Below the pieces are notes generated by a model, which was given only the letters and a program-made list of their open reading frames with translations, did not search any database and was not told where the DNA came from. Made by a program: the position numbers and the translations under genes. A DNA stretch of 64,000 bases, from positions 682,001 through 746,000 of the forward strand of contig NZ_JAUSVO010000001.1 in the NCBI RefSeq assembly GCF_030814715.1, written 5' to 3'. Origin of the DNA: Kaistia dalseonensis. Its GTDB lineage: Bacteria > Pseudomonadota > Alphaproteobacteria > Rhizobiales > Kaistiaceae. This document shows, one piece after another, positions 17,820 through 28,183 of the stretch; within the stretch, counting starts at the first letter, position 1, and every line of letters starts with the position of its first letter.

Positions 17820-18386
17820 TCAGCCGGCCTTGCCGGTCGGAGCGGTGTGGTTGGAGAGGTGGCGATAGCCGCCGTGCCAGTAGAGCAGCGGCTGAACTTC
17901 CGATCTGACGGTGATGGCACGGACCGATCCGATCAGGATCGCGTGCGAATGGCGCTCGATCGCTTCCTCGAGTTCGCAATCCAGCACGGTCAGCGCATTG
18001 ACGAGGCCGAGATTGCCCGTGACGAGCTGCTGCCAATCGGCGCCCTGATAGCGATCGGCACCCTTAATGCCACCGCGTCCGGCGAAATTATCGGCGACAT
18101 GCTGCTGGTCGTCGGCGAGTACGTTCACGCAGAAGCTGCGATAGCGCTGGATGATCGGCCAAGAGGAGGACGAGCGGTTCAGCGAGACGATGATCGAGGG
18201 ATTATCGGCCGAGAGCGACGAGACCGAGGTCGCGGTAAAGCCGGTCAGGTCGGAACCCTGGCCGACCGTGATGACGCTGACGGCGCCGGCGAGATGGCGC
18301 ATCGAATTCTTGAACGCGGCACTTTCGACCAGAGGCTGAAAGGGCTCGGCGCTCGTCCGTGAAGGATAGGCTGCGGCGAGGGACAT
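17820..18386 (-). CDS. Flavin reductase (HpaC/DszD-type)
   Basis: 188 aa FMN-binding split-barrel reductase (flavin reductase-like domain) that uses NAD(P)H to supply FMNH2 to two-component monooxygenases. Motifs: FKNSMRHLAGAVSVITVG, GFTATSVSSLSADNPSIIVSLN and FCVNVLADDQQHVADNFAG, with the C-terminal PLLYWHGGYRHL. I prefer the ATG at 18386, with GGAG seven bases upstream, over a GTG at 18398. It is downstream of the LysR gene on the same strand (33-base gap) and is the only reductase near the four LLM monooxygenases and the DszC-like enzyme, so it is the probable electron supplier for all of them. Confidence 0.92.
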   Translation of the reverse strand: MSLAAAYPSRTSAEPFQPLVESAAFKNSMRHLAGAVSVITVGQGSDLTGFTATSVSSLSADNPSIIVSLNRSSSSWPIIQRYRSFCVNVLADDQQHVADNFAGRGGIKGADRYQGADWQQLVTGNLGLVNALTVLDCELEEAIERHSHAILIGSVRAITVRSEVQPLLYWHGGYRHLSNHTAPTGKAG

Positions 18387-18419
18387 GGCGTTCTCCACGG
18401 TGGCGATGGGTCTTGGCGA

Positions 18420-19427
18420 TCAATGATGGGCGAGGGCGGGAACTGGCCGCTCGAAGGGTGGGGGCGCCTGGTCGAGGGCGCGGAGCGCGCGGGCCTCGGC
18501 GAGCAGCCAACTGCGGAACAGGTCGACGCGGGCGAGCTTGGCCTTGTGCGGCAAGGCCGCAAAGAAATAGGAGAACTCGACCTGCCGTGGCGGGCCGAGG
18601 GGCTGCACCAGCCGTCCGGCCTCGATGTCACCTTCGGCGAGACGCAGCTTGCCGAGGGCTATGCCCTGGCCGGCGATCGCGGCGTCAAGCACGAGCGAGG
18701 ACTGGTTGAGCCGGAGGCCGCCGGAGACCAATTGTCCCGGCAATCCGGCTGAACGGAGCCAGCTCGGCCAATCCGGGCAGGTCGGATCGCGCTCCGGCCC
18801 GTCATCGTGAATGACCGGCGCGCCACGCAGCGCTTCCGGGCCGCGGTGAAGGCCGTGGGCATGGGCGAAGGCCGGGCTGCAGACGGGTGCGACCGCCTCC
18901 GCGAACAGGCGCTCCACGGTGAGGCCCGGAAACGAGCCGGTGCCGTAGCGGATCACGCAGTCCATGTCTTCGGAGGCGAGATCGACATGATCGGCGGAGG
19001 CATCGACGACGATTTCAAGATCCGGTGCCGCTTGTTTCAGCGCGTCGAGGCGCGGCAGCAGCCAGCGACCGGCGAAGGAGGGCGGCACGGAGACCTTGAG
19101 CGGCGCGTCGTCCTCATAGCCCGAGAGCCGTGCCACGGATTCGACGACGGCCTCGAAGGCGCTGGTGAGGCCGGGCATCAAGGCGAGCCCGGCCTCGGTC
19201 AGTTGCAGCTTGCCGCGGTTGCGATGGAACAATGCCTGCCCGAGATGGTCTTCGAGCAGGCGAATCTGCTGGCCGATGGCTGCGGACGTGACGTGGAGTT
19301 CGTCGGCTGCCTGGGTGAAGCTCAGATGGCGCGCAGCGGCCACGAAGGCACGCAGCGACGTCAGCGGCGGCAAGCGCGCCAAGGTCGGCTGGAGCTGTCG
19401 GGAGCGAAATGCGTACACCTTGTTCAT
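18420..19427 (-). CDS. LysR-family transcriptional regulator (GcvA-like)
   Basis: 335 aa LysR regulator. The N-terminal helix-turn-helix (LTSLRAFVAAARHLSFTQAADELHVTSAAIGQQIRLLE) is of the GcvA-like type, followed by the usual effector domain (KVSVPPSFAGRWLLPRL, YGTGSFPGL, GQGIALGKLRLAEGDI). The start at 19427 is chosen because the longer open frame upstream is not conserved-looking. It is divergent from the binding protein at 19944 across a 516-base gap and upstream of the flavin reductase, so it probably regulates one or both. The effector is unknown; a sulfur source is inferred from context. Confidence 0.93.
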   Translation of the reverse strand: MNKVYAFRSRQLQPTLARLPPLTSLRAFVAAARHLSFTQAADELHVTSAAIGQQIRLLEDHLGQALFHRNRGKLQLTEAGLALMPGLTSAFEAVVESVARLSGYEDDAPLKVSVPPSFAGRWLLPRLDALKQAAPDLEIVVDASADHVDLASEDMDCVIRYGTGSFPGLTVERLFAEAVAPVCSPAFAHAHGLHRGPEALRGAPVIHDDGPERDPTCPDWPSWLRSAGLPGQLVSGGLRLNQSSLVLDAAIAGQGIALGKLRLAEGDIEAGRLVQPLGPPRQVEFSYFFAALPHKAKLARVDLFRSWLLAEARALRALDQAPPPFERPVPALAHH

Positions 19428-19943
19428 GGGCGCATTGCAGCATGAGAGGCCGCGACCTGACGAGGCCGCCCATGTCACGATCGATGGCGAACGAGACTTT
19501 CCGTCCTCGAAACGCACCGAAATTGAGAAAGGAAATCTGCTCGACGCAAGTTGTCCATTTAGTTGATCAAATTAGTCGTTTTTAGTTCGCTTTCGTTCCT
19601 GCCCCACGACCGAATCCCTGCTCGGCCAATGGCTCCTATGCGGGCCGCCGTGAGATGCGGCCTGGCCGCTCTGAAATGGGCGATGCGGGGCAGGTGTGGT
19701 TGACCATTATTCTGCGTCACAGAGTTCTGGAAGCATTATCGATCAGCGCGGCGCGAGGCGGCGGTAAATGATCTTTAGATTGATCGCGATTGCAAGAATG
19801 CGAATCTCAGAAAGCCGATCTATTCCAGCGCGATAGAAAAATGAACTTCGTTTCCTGCTTGATCGTCTGCACGCTCTGCTGATCGCGTCTGGATGCCCTC
19901 CTAGTCTGGACGCTTCGATTTGAACAAAGGTTCGGAGCAAGCA
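19428..19943. promoter_or_regulatory. Long divergent intergenic region, 516 bases
   Basis: No credible coding frame. A T-rich stretch at about 19550-19590 contains the perfect palindrome TTGATCAA (19563-19570) within TTTAGTTGATCAAATTAG, a reasonable LysR-type (T-N11-A-like) candidate site for the adjacent regulator. A second A/T-rich patch lies at 19755-19850. GGAG at 19934-19937 serves the downstream start. Beyond these I see nothing definite. Confidence 0.4.
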
Positions 19944-21542
19944 ATGACGATCACCCGACGGCTCTTCAACCAGATGCTGTTTCTTGCCGGTGCCAGCACG
20001 GCGCTGCCGTTTCACGCCTTCGCCGAAGAGAGCAAGCCGACGACAGGCGGGACGCTCAACTTCGTCTATTATCCCGAGCCCAACCAGATTGTCGCGATCA
20101 ACACCAGCGCCGGCGGCCCGGCGACGATCGGTCCGAAGATCTTCGACGGACTGCTCGCTTATGACTACAATCTCAATCCGAAGCCGGCTCTCGCCAAGGA
20201 ATGGTCGGTCAGCCCCGATGGGCTGGAACTGACCTTCAAGCTGCGCGAGGGTGTGAAATTCAGCGACGGCCATGATCTGACCTCGGAAGACGTCGCCTTC
20301 TCGATATCGCGCCTGCGCGAGGCGCATCCACGCGGCCGTATCACCTTCCAGAACGTGACGAATATCGACACGTCGGACCCGCATATCGTCAAGATCACGC
20401 TGTCGAAGCCGTCGGCCCCGATCCTCTCCGCGCTCGCGGCTACCGAGTCGCCGATCGTGCCGAAGCACATCTTCGAGGCGCTGAAGCCGACGGACGATCC
20501 CGCCTATGAGCAGATCATCGGCAGCGGACCGTTCGTGCTGAAGGAATGGGTCAAGGGCAGCCACATCCTCGTCGAACGCAACCCGACCTATTGGGATGCG
20601 CCGCGCCCCCATCTCGACCGCATCATCTTCCGCTTCATCACCGATCCTGGCGCACGCGCGGCGGCACTGGAAGCTGGCGAGGTCGATATCGGCCCGAACC
20701 CGGTCTCGTTTGGCGATCTGGAACGCTTCAAGGCCCTGCCGCAATTCGTCGTCGATACGACGGTGTTTGCCTATAGCGGTCCGCTGCACCAGCTGATCAT
20801 CAATCTGGAGAACAACTACCTGAAGGATCAGAAGGTTCGTCAGGCGATCGCCCATGCGATCAACCTTGAGCAACTCAACAATATCGTCTTCTACGGCTAT
20901 GGTCAGGTCTCGCCGACGCCGATCAGCGTGGTGAACACCAAATATTTCGATCCCGACGTCAAGGCGGCGACATTCGATCCCGCGCTTTCGGACAAGATTC
21001 TCGACGAGGCCGGCTACAAGCGCGGCGCCGATGGCTTCCGCTTCAAGCTGCGGCTCACCAACAATCCCTACAACCCTTCAGGCTATTCCGACTTCCTGAA
21101 GCAGGCGCTCGCCAAGATCGGCATCGACGCCGAAATCCAGAAGTTCGACTTCGGCACCTATGTGAAGACGATCTACACCGATGGCGCATGGGATCTCTCG
21201 ACCGAGTCCTGCGGCAATATCTTCGACCCGAGTGCCGGCGCACAACGTCTCTACTGGTCGAAGAACATCAAGAAGGGCCTGCCCTTCTCGAACGGCACCC
21301 ACTACGCCAATCCCGAGGTCGACGCCATCCTCGAGGCAGCCGCCATTGAGCTCGATGAAACCAAGCGCAAGGCGCTCTTCTTCAAGTTCCAGGAGATCAT
21401 CGCGCAGGAGCTGCCGATCATCAATCTGATCGCGCCGCCTACCATCATCGTTTCCAAGAAGACCGTGAAGAACTACGCACCGGGCGGGGAGGGGCTCTCC
21501 GGCAGCTTCGCCGACGCCTATATCGATCCTAACGCGGCCTGA
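19944..21542 (+). CDS. Family-5 ABC transporter substrate-binding protein, orphan
   Basis: 532 aa periplasmic binding protein with a Tat-like N-terminus (MTITRRLFNQMLFLAGAST). ATG at 19944 is preceded by GGAG with a 6-base spacer; a TTG eight codons earlier is less likely. The motifs VSPDGLELTFKLREGVKF, HPRGRITF and AGAQRLYWSKNIKKG mark it as the third paralogue of the 1-1592 and 10269 proteins. No permease or ATPase genes adjoin it, so it probably delivers to the transporter at 6040-9959. It stands opposite a LysR gene and converges on a FAD-dependent oxidoreductase. Confidence 0.93.
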   Translation: MTITRRLFNQMLFLAGASTALPFHAFAEESKPTTGGTLNFVYYPEPNQIVAINTSAGGPATIGPKIFDGLLAYDYNLNPKPALAKEWSVSPDGLELTFKLREGVKFSDGHDLTSEDVAFSISRLREAHPRGRITFQNVTNIDTSDPHIVKITLSKPSAPILSALAATESPIVPKHIFEALKPTDDPAYEQIIGSGPFVLKEWVKGSHILVERNPTYWDAPRPHLDRIIFRFITDPGARAAALEAGEVDIGPNPVSFGDLERFKALPQFVVDTTVFAYSGPLHQLIINLENNYLKDQKVRQAIAHAINLEQLNNIVFYGYGQVSPTPISVVNTKYFDPDVKAATFDPALSDKILDEAGYKRGADGFRFKLRLTNNPYNPSGYSDFLKQALAKIGIDAEIQKFDFGTYVKTIYTDGAWDLSTESCGNIFDPSAGAQRLYWSKNIKKGLPFSNGTHYANPEVDAILEAAAIELDETKRKALFFKFQEIIAQELPIINLIAPPTIIVSKKTVKNYAPGGEGLSGSFADAYIDPNAA

Positions 21543-21560
21543 TCTCGTTGTAGCAATCTG

Positions 21561-21600
21561 GGTCCCGGCGCATCCCGGCTTTCGGGCGGGCGCCGGGGCC
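21561..21600 (+). terminator. Nested hairpin in convergent intergenic region
   Basis: An 11-bp arm pair (GGTCCCGGCGC and GCGCCGGGGCC, one wobble) encloses a smaller CCCG/CGGG stem, 18 bases after the binding-protein stop. It lies between convergent genes and could terminate transcription from the plus strand; a T-tract is absent. Confidence 0.45.
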
Positions 21601-21742
21601 AAACTGCGTCTGGCGGGCGGTGCTCACAGAGCGCTGGGATACGCAATGGCCGTGTGAGGAGCGCGTTTGGAAGCAGGGCGCCAAGGCGCGGAGAGCGCTG
21701 CTACCACTAAGCGCCGCATGATCGGACGAATGTCGATTCGAC

Positions 21743-23164
21743 TCAAGCCGGGATAGGTTCATAGGACTCGACCGGCAGGATCTGCTCAGCAAGCGCGATG
21801 GCCTGCGCAAGCTGTTCGCCGATCGAACTCGACTCCCAGGCGACGCCGCGAAACGGATGGCCGATGGCGAGGATGTTCGGCTGGACATGGCCGCGCCCGT
21901 CGATCACGAGCCCCTGCCTCGTGGCGTCGATGCCGAAGCCGGTGGCATGGGGACGAACGATCCCCTCCGCGACGAGGTTGCGGACGAGCGGATCGTCGAT
22001 CCGTGTCCAATCATGTTCCTGATGGCCACGGCAGTCGATGACACCGTCGAAGGCACGTTCTTCTACCGCACCGTTGTGACGCCAGCGGATCGTGGCAGCC
22101 AATCGGCTACCGATCGCGTCGAGCGATGTGACGCGGCCGGCACCGCGCGTGAGCCGCCCCTCTCGGATGACGTTGTCCACAACGGCGCCCGACGGCGGCG
22201 CTGCCCGGTGCAGCGCGACATCCCAGAAGGCGCGCAGATGCCGCGCGAAGCGCCTCTGTTCGGCGGCGTCCGCGCCCTGCCAGAGCGCCAGCACATGCGG
22301 GCGAATGGCGAGCGGGAGCCGTTGCCAATCCTCGCCGATCGCCGAGATTGCGCGTCGCTCGGCCTTGACGGCCGCAAGAAGCGCCTTGGCCGTCGTCGGG
22401 AAGGAGCCCGGCACGAGAAAGCTCGGCCATACCTCGGTCGTGCGTCGGGGTTCGATGAACTGGCCTCGCCGCGAGACGACCTGATAGCAACCGGCATAGC
22501 CGCGGCTCTCCAGGCTCGCGACGACATCGACCATGCTGAGGCTCGATCCAATGAGCAGTACCTCCCTTGCATTGGTGAGCCGGTCTATGGCGGCGCGATC
22601 CCAGGGATCGCGGACGAAACGCGGATGATCGGCGATCGCCGCCTCCTGCGGGCGAAGGGCCGATTGAAACACGCCGAGCGCAAGGACGACGCGATTGGCG
22701 ACAAGGGTTTCGCCGCCGTCGAGCTTGACCTCTGCCCTTCCATCGATCTGCCTGATCGATATGGCGGAGCCCTGCACATGGCGAAAGCTGGCGCGGCCCC
22801 CTGCCTCTCGCTGTGCGCGCTCGAGCTCGGACTGGAGATAGCTGCCATAGAGCCAGCGCGGCGCACTGCTTTCATGGATGTCGTCGGGAACGGCCCAGCC
22901 ATGCGCCGCACCGTGCTGCCGCAGCCAGTCGACCAGATGGTCGGGCCGATCGGGATGGAGGCCGAAGATGCGGGCGGGGCCGTTCAGCAGATGGACCGGG
23001 TCGGTGGTGCCGTAGGCGACGCCACGGCCCAGTTCAACGCGGCGCTCGATGATGGTGATGGCGAGCGGCGCTCTTGCCCGGTCCAGAAGCTTGATCGCCG
23101 TCACCGTTCCGGCGAAGCCGCCGCCGATGATGATGATGGAGCGGGGGGCGGCGCCGTTCGACAT
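21743..23164 (-). CDS. FAD/NAD(P)-binding oxidoreductase (NAD_binding_9 type)
   Basis: 473 aa flavoprotein with an N-terminal Rossmann motif (IIIIGGGFAGTVTAIKLL) followed by RGVAYGTTDPVHLLNGPA and later VLLIGSSLSMVDVV, the second dinucleotide fold. The arrangement matches the FAD-NAD(P)-binding family (pfam13454-like) with no assigned substrate. The start at 23164 has GGAG upstream. A clear paralogue lies at 33770-35242. It is divergent from the DszA-like gene at 23342, suggesting linked regulation. Reaction unknown; a monooxygenase or oxidoreductase role in the same catabolic region is inferred only from location. Confidence 0.88.
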   Translation of the reverse strand: MSNGAAPRSIIIIGGGFAGTVTAIKLLDRARAPLAITIIERRVELGRGVAYGTTDPVHLLNGPARIFGLHPDRPDHLVDWLRQHGAAHGWAVPDDIHESSAPRWLYGSYLQSELERAQREAGGRASFRHVQGSAISIRQIDGRAEVKLDGGETLVANRVVLALGVFQSALRPQEAAIADHPRFVRDPWDRAAIDRLTNAREVLLIGSSLSMVDVVASLESRGYAGCYQVVSRRGQFIEPRRTTEVWPSFLVPGSFPTTAKALLAAVKAERRAISAIGEDWQRLPLAIRPHVLALWQGADAAEQRRFARHLRAFWDVALHRAAPPSGAVVDNVIREGRLTRGAGRVTSLDAIGSRLAATIRWRHNGAVEERAFDGVIDCRGHQEHDWTRIDDPLVRNLVAEGIVRPHATGFGIDATRQGLVIDGRGHVQPNILAIGHPFRGVAWESSSIGEQLAQAIALAEQILPVESYEPIPA

Positions 23165-23341
23165 GGAGTTCTCCGACAGGATTGAAGCCGGCACGAGCGG
23201 CATCGTATGCAGACGACTTGGCCAGTCGCGCTAAGGCTCTGTCAAAGAACAATATTTTCGCCACCCGCGAAGGCCAGCTTCGCGCGCCTGTGCGTGAATG
23301 GCGCTAAGCATTGCACCATTGGCAGATGGGAGCAGCGTGCA
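23165..23341. promoter_or_regulatory. Divergent promoter region with ACAATATTTT motif
   Basis: 177 bases between two divergent genes. ACAATATTTT at 23249-23258, about 83 bases before the plus-strand start, matches the core of the minus-strand patch at 1668-1686 and a weaker site near 10131. A shared promoter element or operator is inferred. Confidence 0.4.
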
Positions 23342-24697
23342 ATGTCGGACCAACGGAAAATCAGGCTCGGCGCCTTCCTGCGCGGGCCGGGCCATCATGT
23401 CGCGGCGTGGCGCCATCCCGATGTGCCGGCCAATCCCGGCCTCAGCCTGAAGCATTATGCAGAAGGGGCTCGGACGGCTGAGCGCGGGCTGTTCGACATG
23501 GCCTTTCTCGCTGACAGCCTGGTGGCGCGCAATGGCGACCAGCCGATCGCGACCTTCGAGCGGACGGGGCATGTCGCCCATTTCGAGCCGCTGACGCTTC
23601 TCTCCGCGCTCTCGGCGCTGACCGAGCATATCGGCCTCGTCGCCACTGCTTCGACGACCTATGACGATCCCTTCCATATGGCTCGCGTCTTTGCCTCGCT
23701 CGATCATCTGAGCGGCGGGCGGGCCGGTTGGAATGTCGTCACCTCGGCCGATCCGGGTGCCGCCGCCAATTTCAGCCGCGACCGCCACCTGAACCATGCC
23801 GAGCGCTATGACCGCGCGCTCGAATTCGTCACCGTAGTCAAGAAGCTCTGGGATTCCTATGACGACGACGCCTTCGTCGCCGACAAGGCGAGCGGCATCG
23901 CGATCGATCGCGACAAGATCCATGTGGCGAACCATATTGGACGTCATTTTCAGGTGCGGGGCCCACTCAATGTCGCCCGTCCGCCACAGGGCCACCCTGT
24001 CATCGTTCAGGCGGGGTCCTCCGATGCCGGCCAGGATCTCGCGGCGGAGACGGCCGAGGTCGTATTCACTGCACACGCGAATATCGGTTCGGCGAAGCGG
24101 TTCTATAGCGATCTGAAAGGCCGCCTCGCGCGCTTCGGCCGCTCGCCCGGCGGGCTGAAGATCATGCCGGGCATATTCCCGGTAATCGGCCGGACGCAGG
24201 CCGAAGCCGAGGACAAGTACGACGCGATCCAGGACCTTATTGATCCGGTGGTCGGGCTCGCGCTCGCCTCGGGGCTTCTCGGCGGCGTCGATCTTTCATC
24301 CTATCCGCTCGACGGACCCTTGCCGGATTTGCCGGAGTCGGAAACCGTCAAGAGCCGGTTCAAGCTGGTCTCCGATCTCGCTCACGACCGGCAACTCACG
24401 ATCCGCGAACTCTACAAGGCCATCGCGGGCGCCCGGGGGCATTACCAGATCGTCGGTACCGCAAACGATGTTGCCGATCTCCTGGAGGAGTGGTTCACCG
24501 AGGGTGCCGCGGACGGCTTCAACATCATGCCGCCGATCCAGCCCTCCGGCCTCAGCGACTTCGTCGACACGGTCGTCCCCGAACTCCAACGTCGCAGCCT
24601 CTTCCGCACGGCCTATGAAGGTGAGACGCTGCGCGAAAATCTGGGTCTGGAGCGGCCGCTGAGCGGTAGCCAGCTCCTTGCGACCCAGCGAGCCTGA
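23342..24697 (+). CDS. NtaA/SnaA/DszA-family FMNH2-dependent monooxygenase (second copy)
   Basis: 451 aa LLM monooxygenase paralogous to the one at 15531. Shared motifs: GHHVAAWRHPD, TASTTYDDPFHMARVFASLD, SGGRAGWNVVTSADPGAAANF, HFQVRGPLNVARPPQGHPV, GVDLSSYPLDGPLPDLPE and C-terminal LFRTAYEGETLRENLGL. The start at 23342 removes 45 poorly conserved residues of the open frame. It is monocistronic, opposite the FAD/NAD(P)-binding protein, and converges on dgdR. It needs an external reductase, probably the one at 17820-18386. The substrate differs presumably from that of the 15531 enzyme but cannot be assigned. Confidence 0.93.
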   Translation: MSDQRKIRLGAFLRGPGHHVAAWRHPDVPANPGLSLKHYAEGARTAERGLFDMAFLADSLVARNGDQPIATFERTGHVAHFEPLTLLSALSALTEHIGLVATASTTYDDPFHMARVFASLDHLSGGRAGWNVVTSADPGAAANFSRDRHLNHAERYDRALEFVTVVKKLWDSYDDDAFVADKASGIAIDRDKIHVANHIGRHFQVRGPLNVARPPQGHPVIVQAGSSDAGQDLAAETAEVVFTAHANIGSAKRFYSDLKGRLARFGRSPGGLKIMPGIFPVIGRTQAEAEDKYDAIQDLIDPVVGLALASGLLGGVDLSSYPLDGPLPDLPESETVKSRFKLVSDLAHDRQLTIRELYKAIAGARGHYQIVGTANDVADLLEEWFTEGAADGFNIMPPIQPSGLSDFVDTVVPELQRRSLFRTAYEGETLRENLGLERPLSGSQLLATQRA

Positions 24698-24816
24698 GTG
24701 CCGCCGGATGCGCCCCTGACGTTGGGCATTGAGCCCCCATTGCCGTTCGATTGGGGAGGCAAATGCCTGCGCTCCGTGATCAGAAGGGGGGTGAGTTGTT
24801 CGGACCAAGCGCTGCC

Positions 24817-25665
24817 CTACAACTCCGGGAGCACCTTGCGGATGTGGTCGCCGAGGGCTTTGGCGGCGGGGGATGGTCGCGGTTCGGCGAATTCCAGCGC
24901 GATGCCGATCGTCGGAAGCGGCGGCAATCCGGCCGAGACGATATGGAGATCGGGCGGAACGGCGGTTCGTGTCAGGACACTGATCGCGTGGCCTGATCGG
25001 GCGATGGCGATCAGGCCGGCGAGGCTGTTGCTCGCGAAGGCGACCCGATAGCGGCGGTTGACCGACTCCATGGCCTCGCAGGCCGCCCGATAATCGAGCG
25101 TCGTCGGCGCGGACAGCGCCAGCGGCAGGCTGGCATGGCCGAGACTGTCAGGCTCCACCGCATCCGCGACCCAGACGAAGCTCTCCTTGCGGATGACGTC
25201 GCTGCTCTCTGGGTCGGATAGCGACACAAGCGCCATATCGATCTGCCGCCGATGCAGCATCGGGCGGAGGCTCGGGGTCGGCGCGCAGACCATGTGCAAT
25301 TCGACGTCGGGATGGAGTGCGCAGAAGCCGCGCAGCAGGTCGGGCAGGAAGGCGATGGAATAATCCTCGGGACAGCCGAGGCTGACCGAGCCTCTGAGCC
25401 CCGATCCACCCATATCGGCCAGGATCTCGTCATGTCTGGCCATAAGGGATTCCGCATGAGCCAGGAATCTCTCGCCCGCAGCCGTGAGCCGCACGCCCGA
25501 CCCGCTGCGATGGAGGAGCGGCTGCCCGATCAATTCCTCCAGGCGATGCATCTGCATGCTCAGCGCCGATTGGGTGCGTCCGACTTGTTGCGCGGCGAGG
25601 CTGATCGATCCGGTGCGGGCGACAATGATGAAGTTTCGCAGCAGGGGGAGATCGAGGAGCCGCAC
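24817..25665 (-). CDS. dgdR: LysR-family regulator, probable DgdR
   Basis: 282 aa LysR protein; helix-turn-helix FIIVARTGSISLAAQQVGRTQSALSMQMHRLEEL is intact and the effector domain follows (GSVSLGCPEDYSIAFLPDLL). The start is a GTG at 25665 because an in-frame stop lies just upstream and no ATG is available. It is divergent, with a 99-base gap, from a gene that closely matches dgdA; in Burkholderia cepacia the LysR regulator DgdR is likewise divergent from dgdA and represses it until 2-aminoisobutyrate is present. The name is inferred from that arrangement and from protein type. Confidence 0.85.
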   Translation of the reverse strand: MRLLDLPLLRNFIIVARTGSISLAAQQVGRTQSALSMQMHRLEELIGQPLLHRSGSGVRLTAAGERFLAHAESLMARHDEILADMGGSGLRGSVSLGCPEDYSIAFLPDLLRGFCALHPDVELHMVCAPTPSLRPMLHRRQIDMALVSLSDPESSDVIRKESFVWVADAVEPDSLGHASLPLALSAPTTLDYRAACEAMESVNRRYRVAFASNSLAGLIAIARSGHAISVLTRTAVPPDLHIVSAGLPPLPTIGIALEFAEPRPSPAAKALGDHIRKVLPEL

Positions 25666-27075
<1,410 letters not shown>

Positions 27076-27897
27076 AACTTGCAGGGCTAGACAGTTTTGG
27101 ATCAGGCCGGATGCGAAGCGCCACGGGCATTGCATCCGGCCAGTCTGAACACGATGGTTCGGAGCCTGGCGTGAGGGCTGCGAGCTGCTCGCCGCCGCGA
27201 CCTCCGTCATTGATGCGAGCAGAGCCGAGATTTTCGGCGTGGCGACATTCGAGAATGTGTCGGAGACGGCGTCGGGCAGGATGACGCGGCCGGGATCAGG
27301 CCGCAGATGGAGCGCCTCGCGGTTCGGAAGTGTCGCTTGAGGCAAGATAGTCTCGGTTCTGTCGAGTGAGGAAGAAGGACCACGCTCTGGGCGCGCACGG
27401 GCGGCAATCGTCGCCGTGCAGCAAAAGGCAACAGACGAAAGACCGATAATCTCTTGCTCGTCGGTAACGAGCCGATATTCGCCGGCGGGTTGAAGCTGCC
27501 CGATGGTCGACATCATGAACGGATGTTCGAACGTGATCGTCGTCTCAGTCGCTCCGGTCGCCATATCGTATCTTCCCGCATCCGCGGTCGCTGTGCCGGG
27601 CTGGATGCTCCCGCGGTGTGCACAGGGGTCGTGCAACAGGGCTATCGACGACGGTCTGATCGCGACTTCGCTGCACCACGCGGTCGTGCTGGAGAAGCCA
27701 TGTCTATCCGCGAGGCGGGGCGACTGATTGGCCTGACCGGAGGCGGCGCGGCGGACAGTGCTGATCCGGGCGACGGCGAGAGCTGAGATAGCGGAACTGA
27801 AATGACTGCCGCTGCATTGTGATCACGCCGGCATCGCAACTCTTGCAGCCGCGTGAGCCGTCCCGGCCGACCTGCCGTTCCAAATCGGACTTTTCAA
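27076..27897. other. 822-base region with only degenerate coding signal
   Basis: Between dgdA and the small membrane-protein gene. The only protein-like signal I recognise is the minus-strand remnant at 27205-27564, described separately. A 28-codon plus-strand ORF at 27700-27786 (MSIREAGRLIGLTGG) has a GGAG before it but nothing else to support it. No repeats or RNA genes are seen. Confidence 0.5.
27205..27564 (-). pseudogene. Degenerate copy of a small Hyphomicrobiales hypothetical protein
   Basis: From ATG at 27564 the frame reads a recognisable small-protein start: TITFEHPFMMSTIGQLQPAG, EYRLVTDEQEIIGLSSVAF. Small alphaproteobacterial proteins of unknown function share the pattern PF-x-L...QPAGxYRxxxDEExIxGLSFxAxxR. 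Here the part after residue 50 loses similarity, the usual Arg is Cys-Cys, and the frame has no early stop and runs into the antisense of dgdA, so the C-terminus is probably frameshifted or decayed. Function unknown. Confidence 0.35.
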
Positions 27898-28140
27898 ATG
27901 TTGATGTCGATCTTCCATGCCTTCGCGGCGCTGGCGCTGGCGGGCGCAATCTGCGCCGTCGTCGCAGGGACCGCGGCCGAACATTTCCGGCGGGCCGAGA
28001 TGAGCCAAGCCGCCGAAACGGGCCCGCGAACCGATATCGCGGCCCATCGGCACGAATTCGCCATGGGCTATGGCGTAATCTGCGTCAGGGCGTCGGCTGT
28101 CTTCGCCGTCATCGCGGGCGCGGCCTATCTGGTCGCATAG
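27898..28140 (+). CDS. Small membrane protein, unknown function
   Basis: 80 aa with two hydrophobic segments (residues about 6-25, FHAFAALALAGAICAVVAG, and about 60-79, ICVRASAVFAVIAGAAYLVA) separated by a charged loop, so a two-pass inner-membrane protein is likely. ATG at 27898 directly gives the first segment; the open frame extends only slightly further. It stands alone and converges with the desaturase gene. I do not recognise a family. Confidence 0.55.
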   Translation: MLMSIFHAFAALALAGAICAVVAGTAAEHFRRAEMSQAAETGPRTDIAAHRHEFAMGYGVICVRASAVFAVIAGAAYLVA

Positions 28141-28183
28141 ACCGGCAGGGCCGGCGCCCCATGAACCCGCGCCCCATAAGGGG

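Noticed and set aside
27700-27786. 28-codon ORF (MSIREAGRLIGLTGG) with a GGAG upstream
   Set aside because: Too short and without recognisable conservation to list as a gene.
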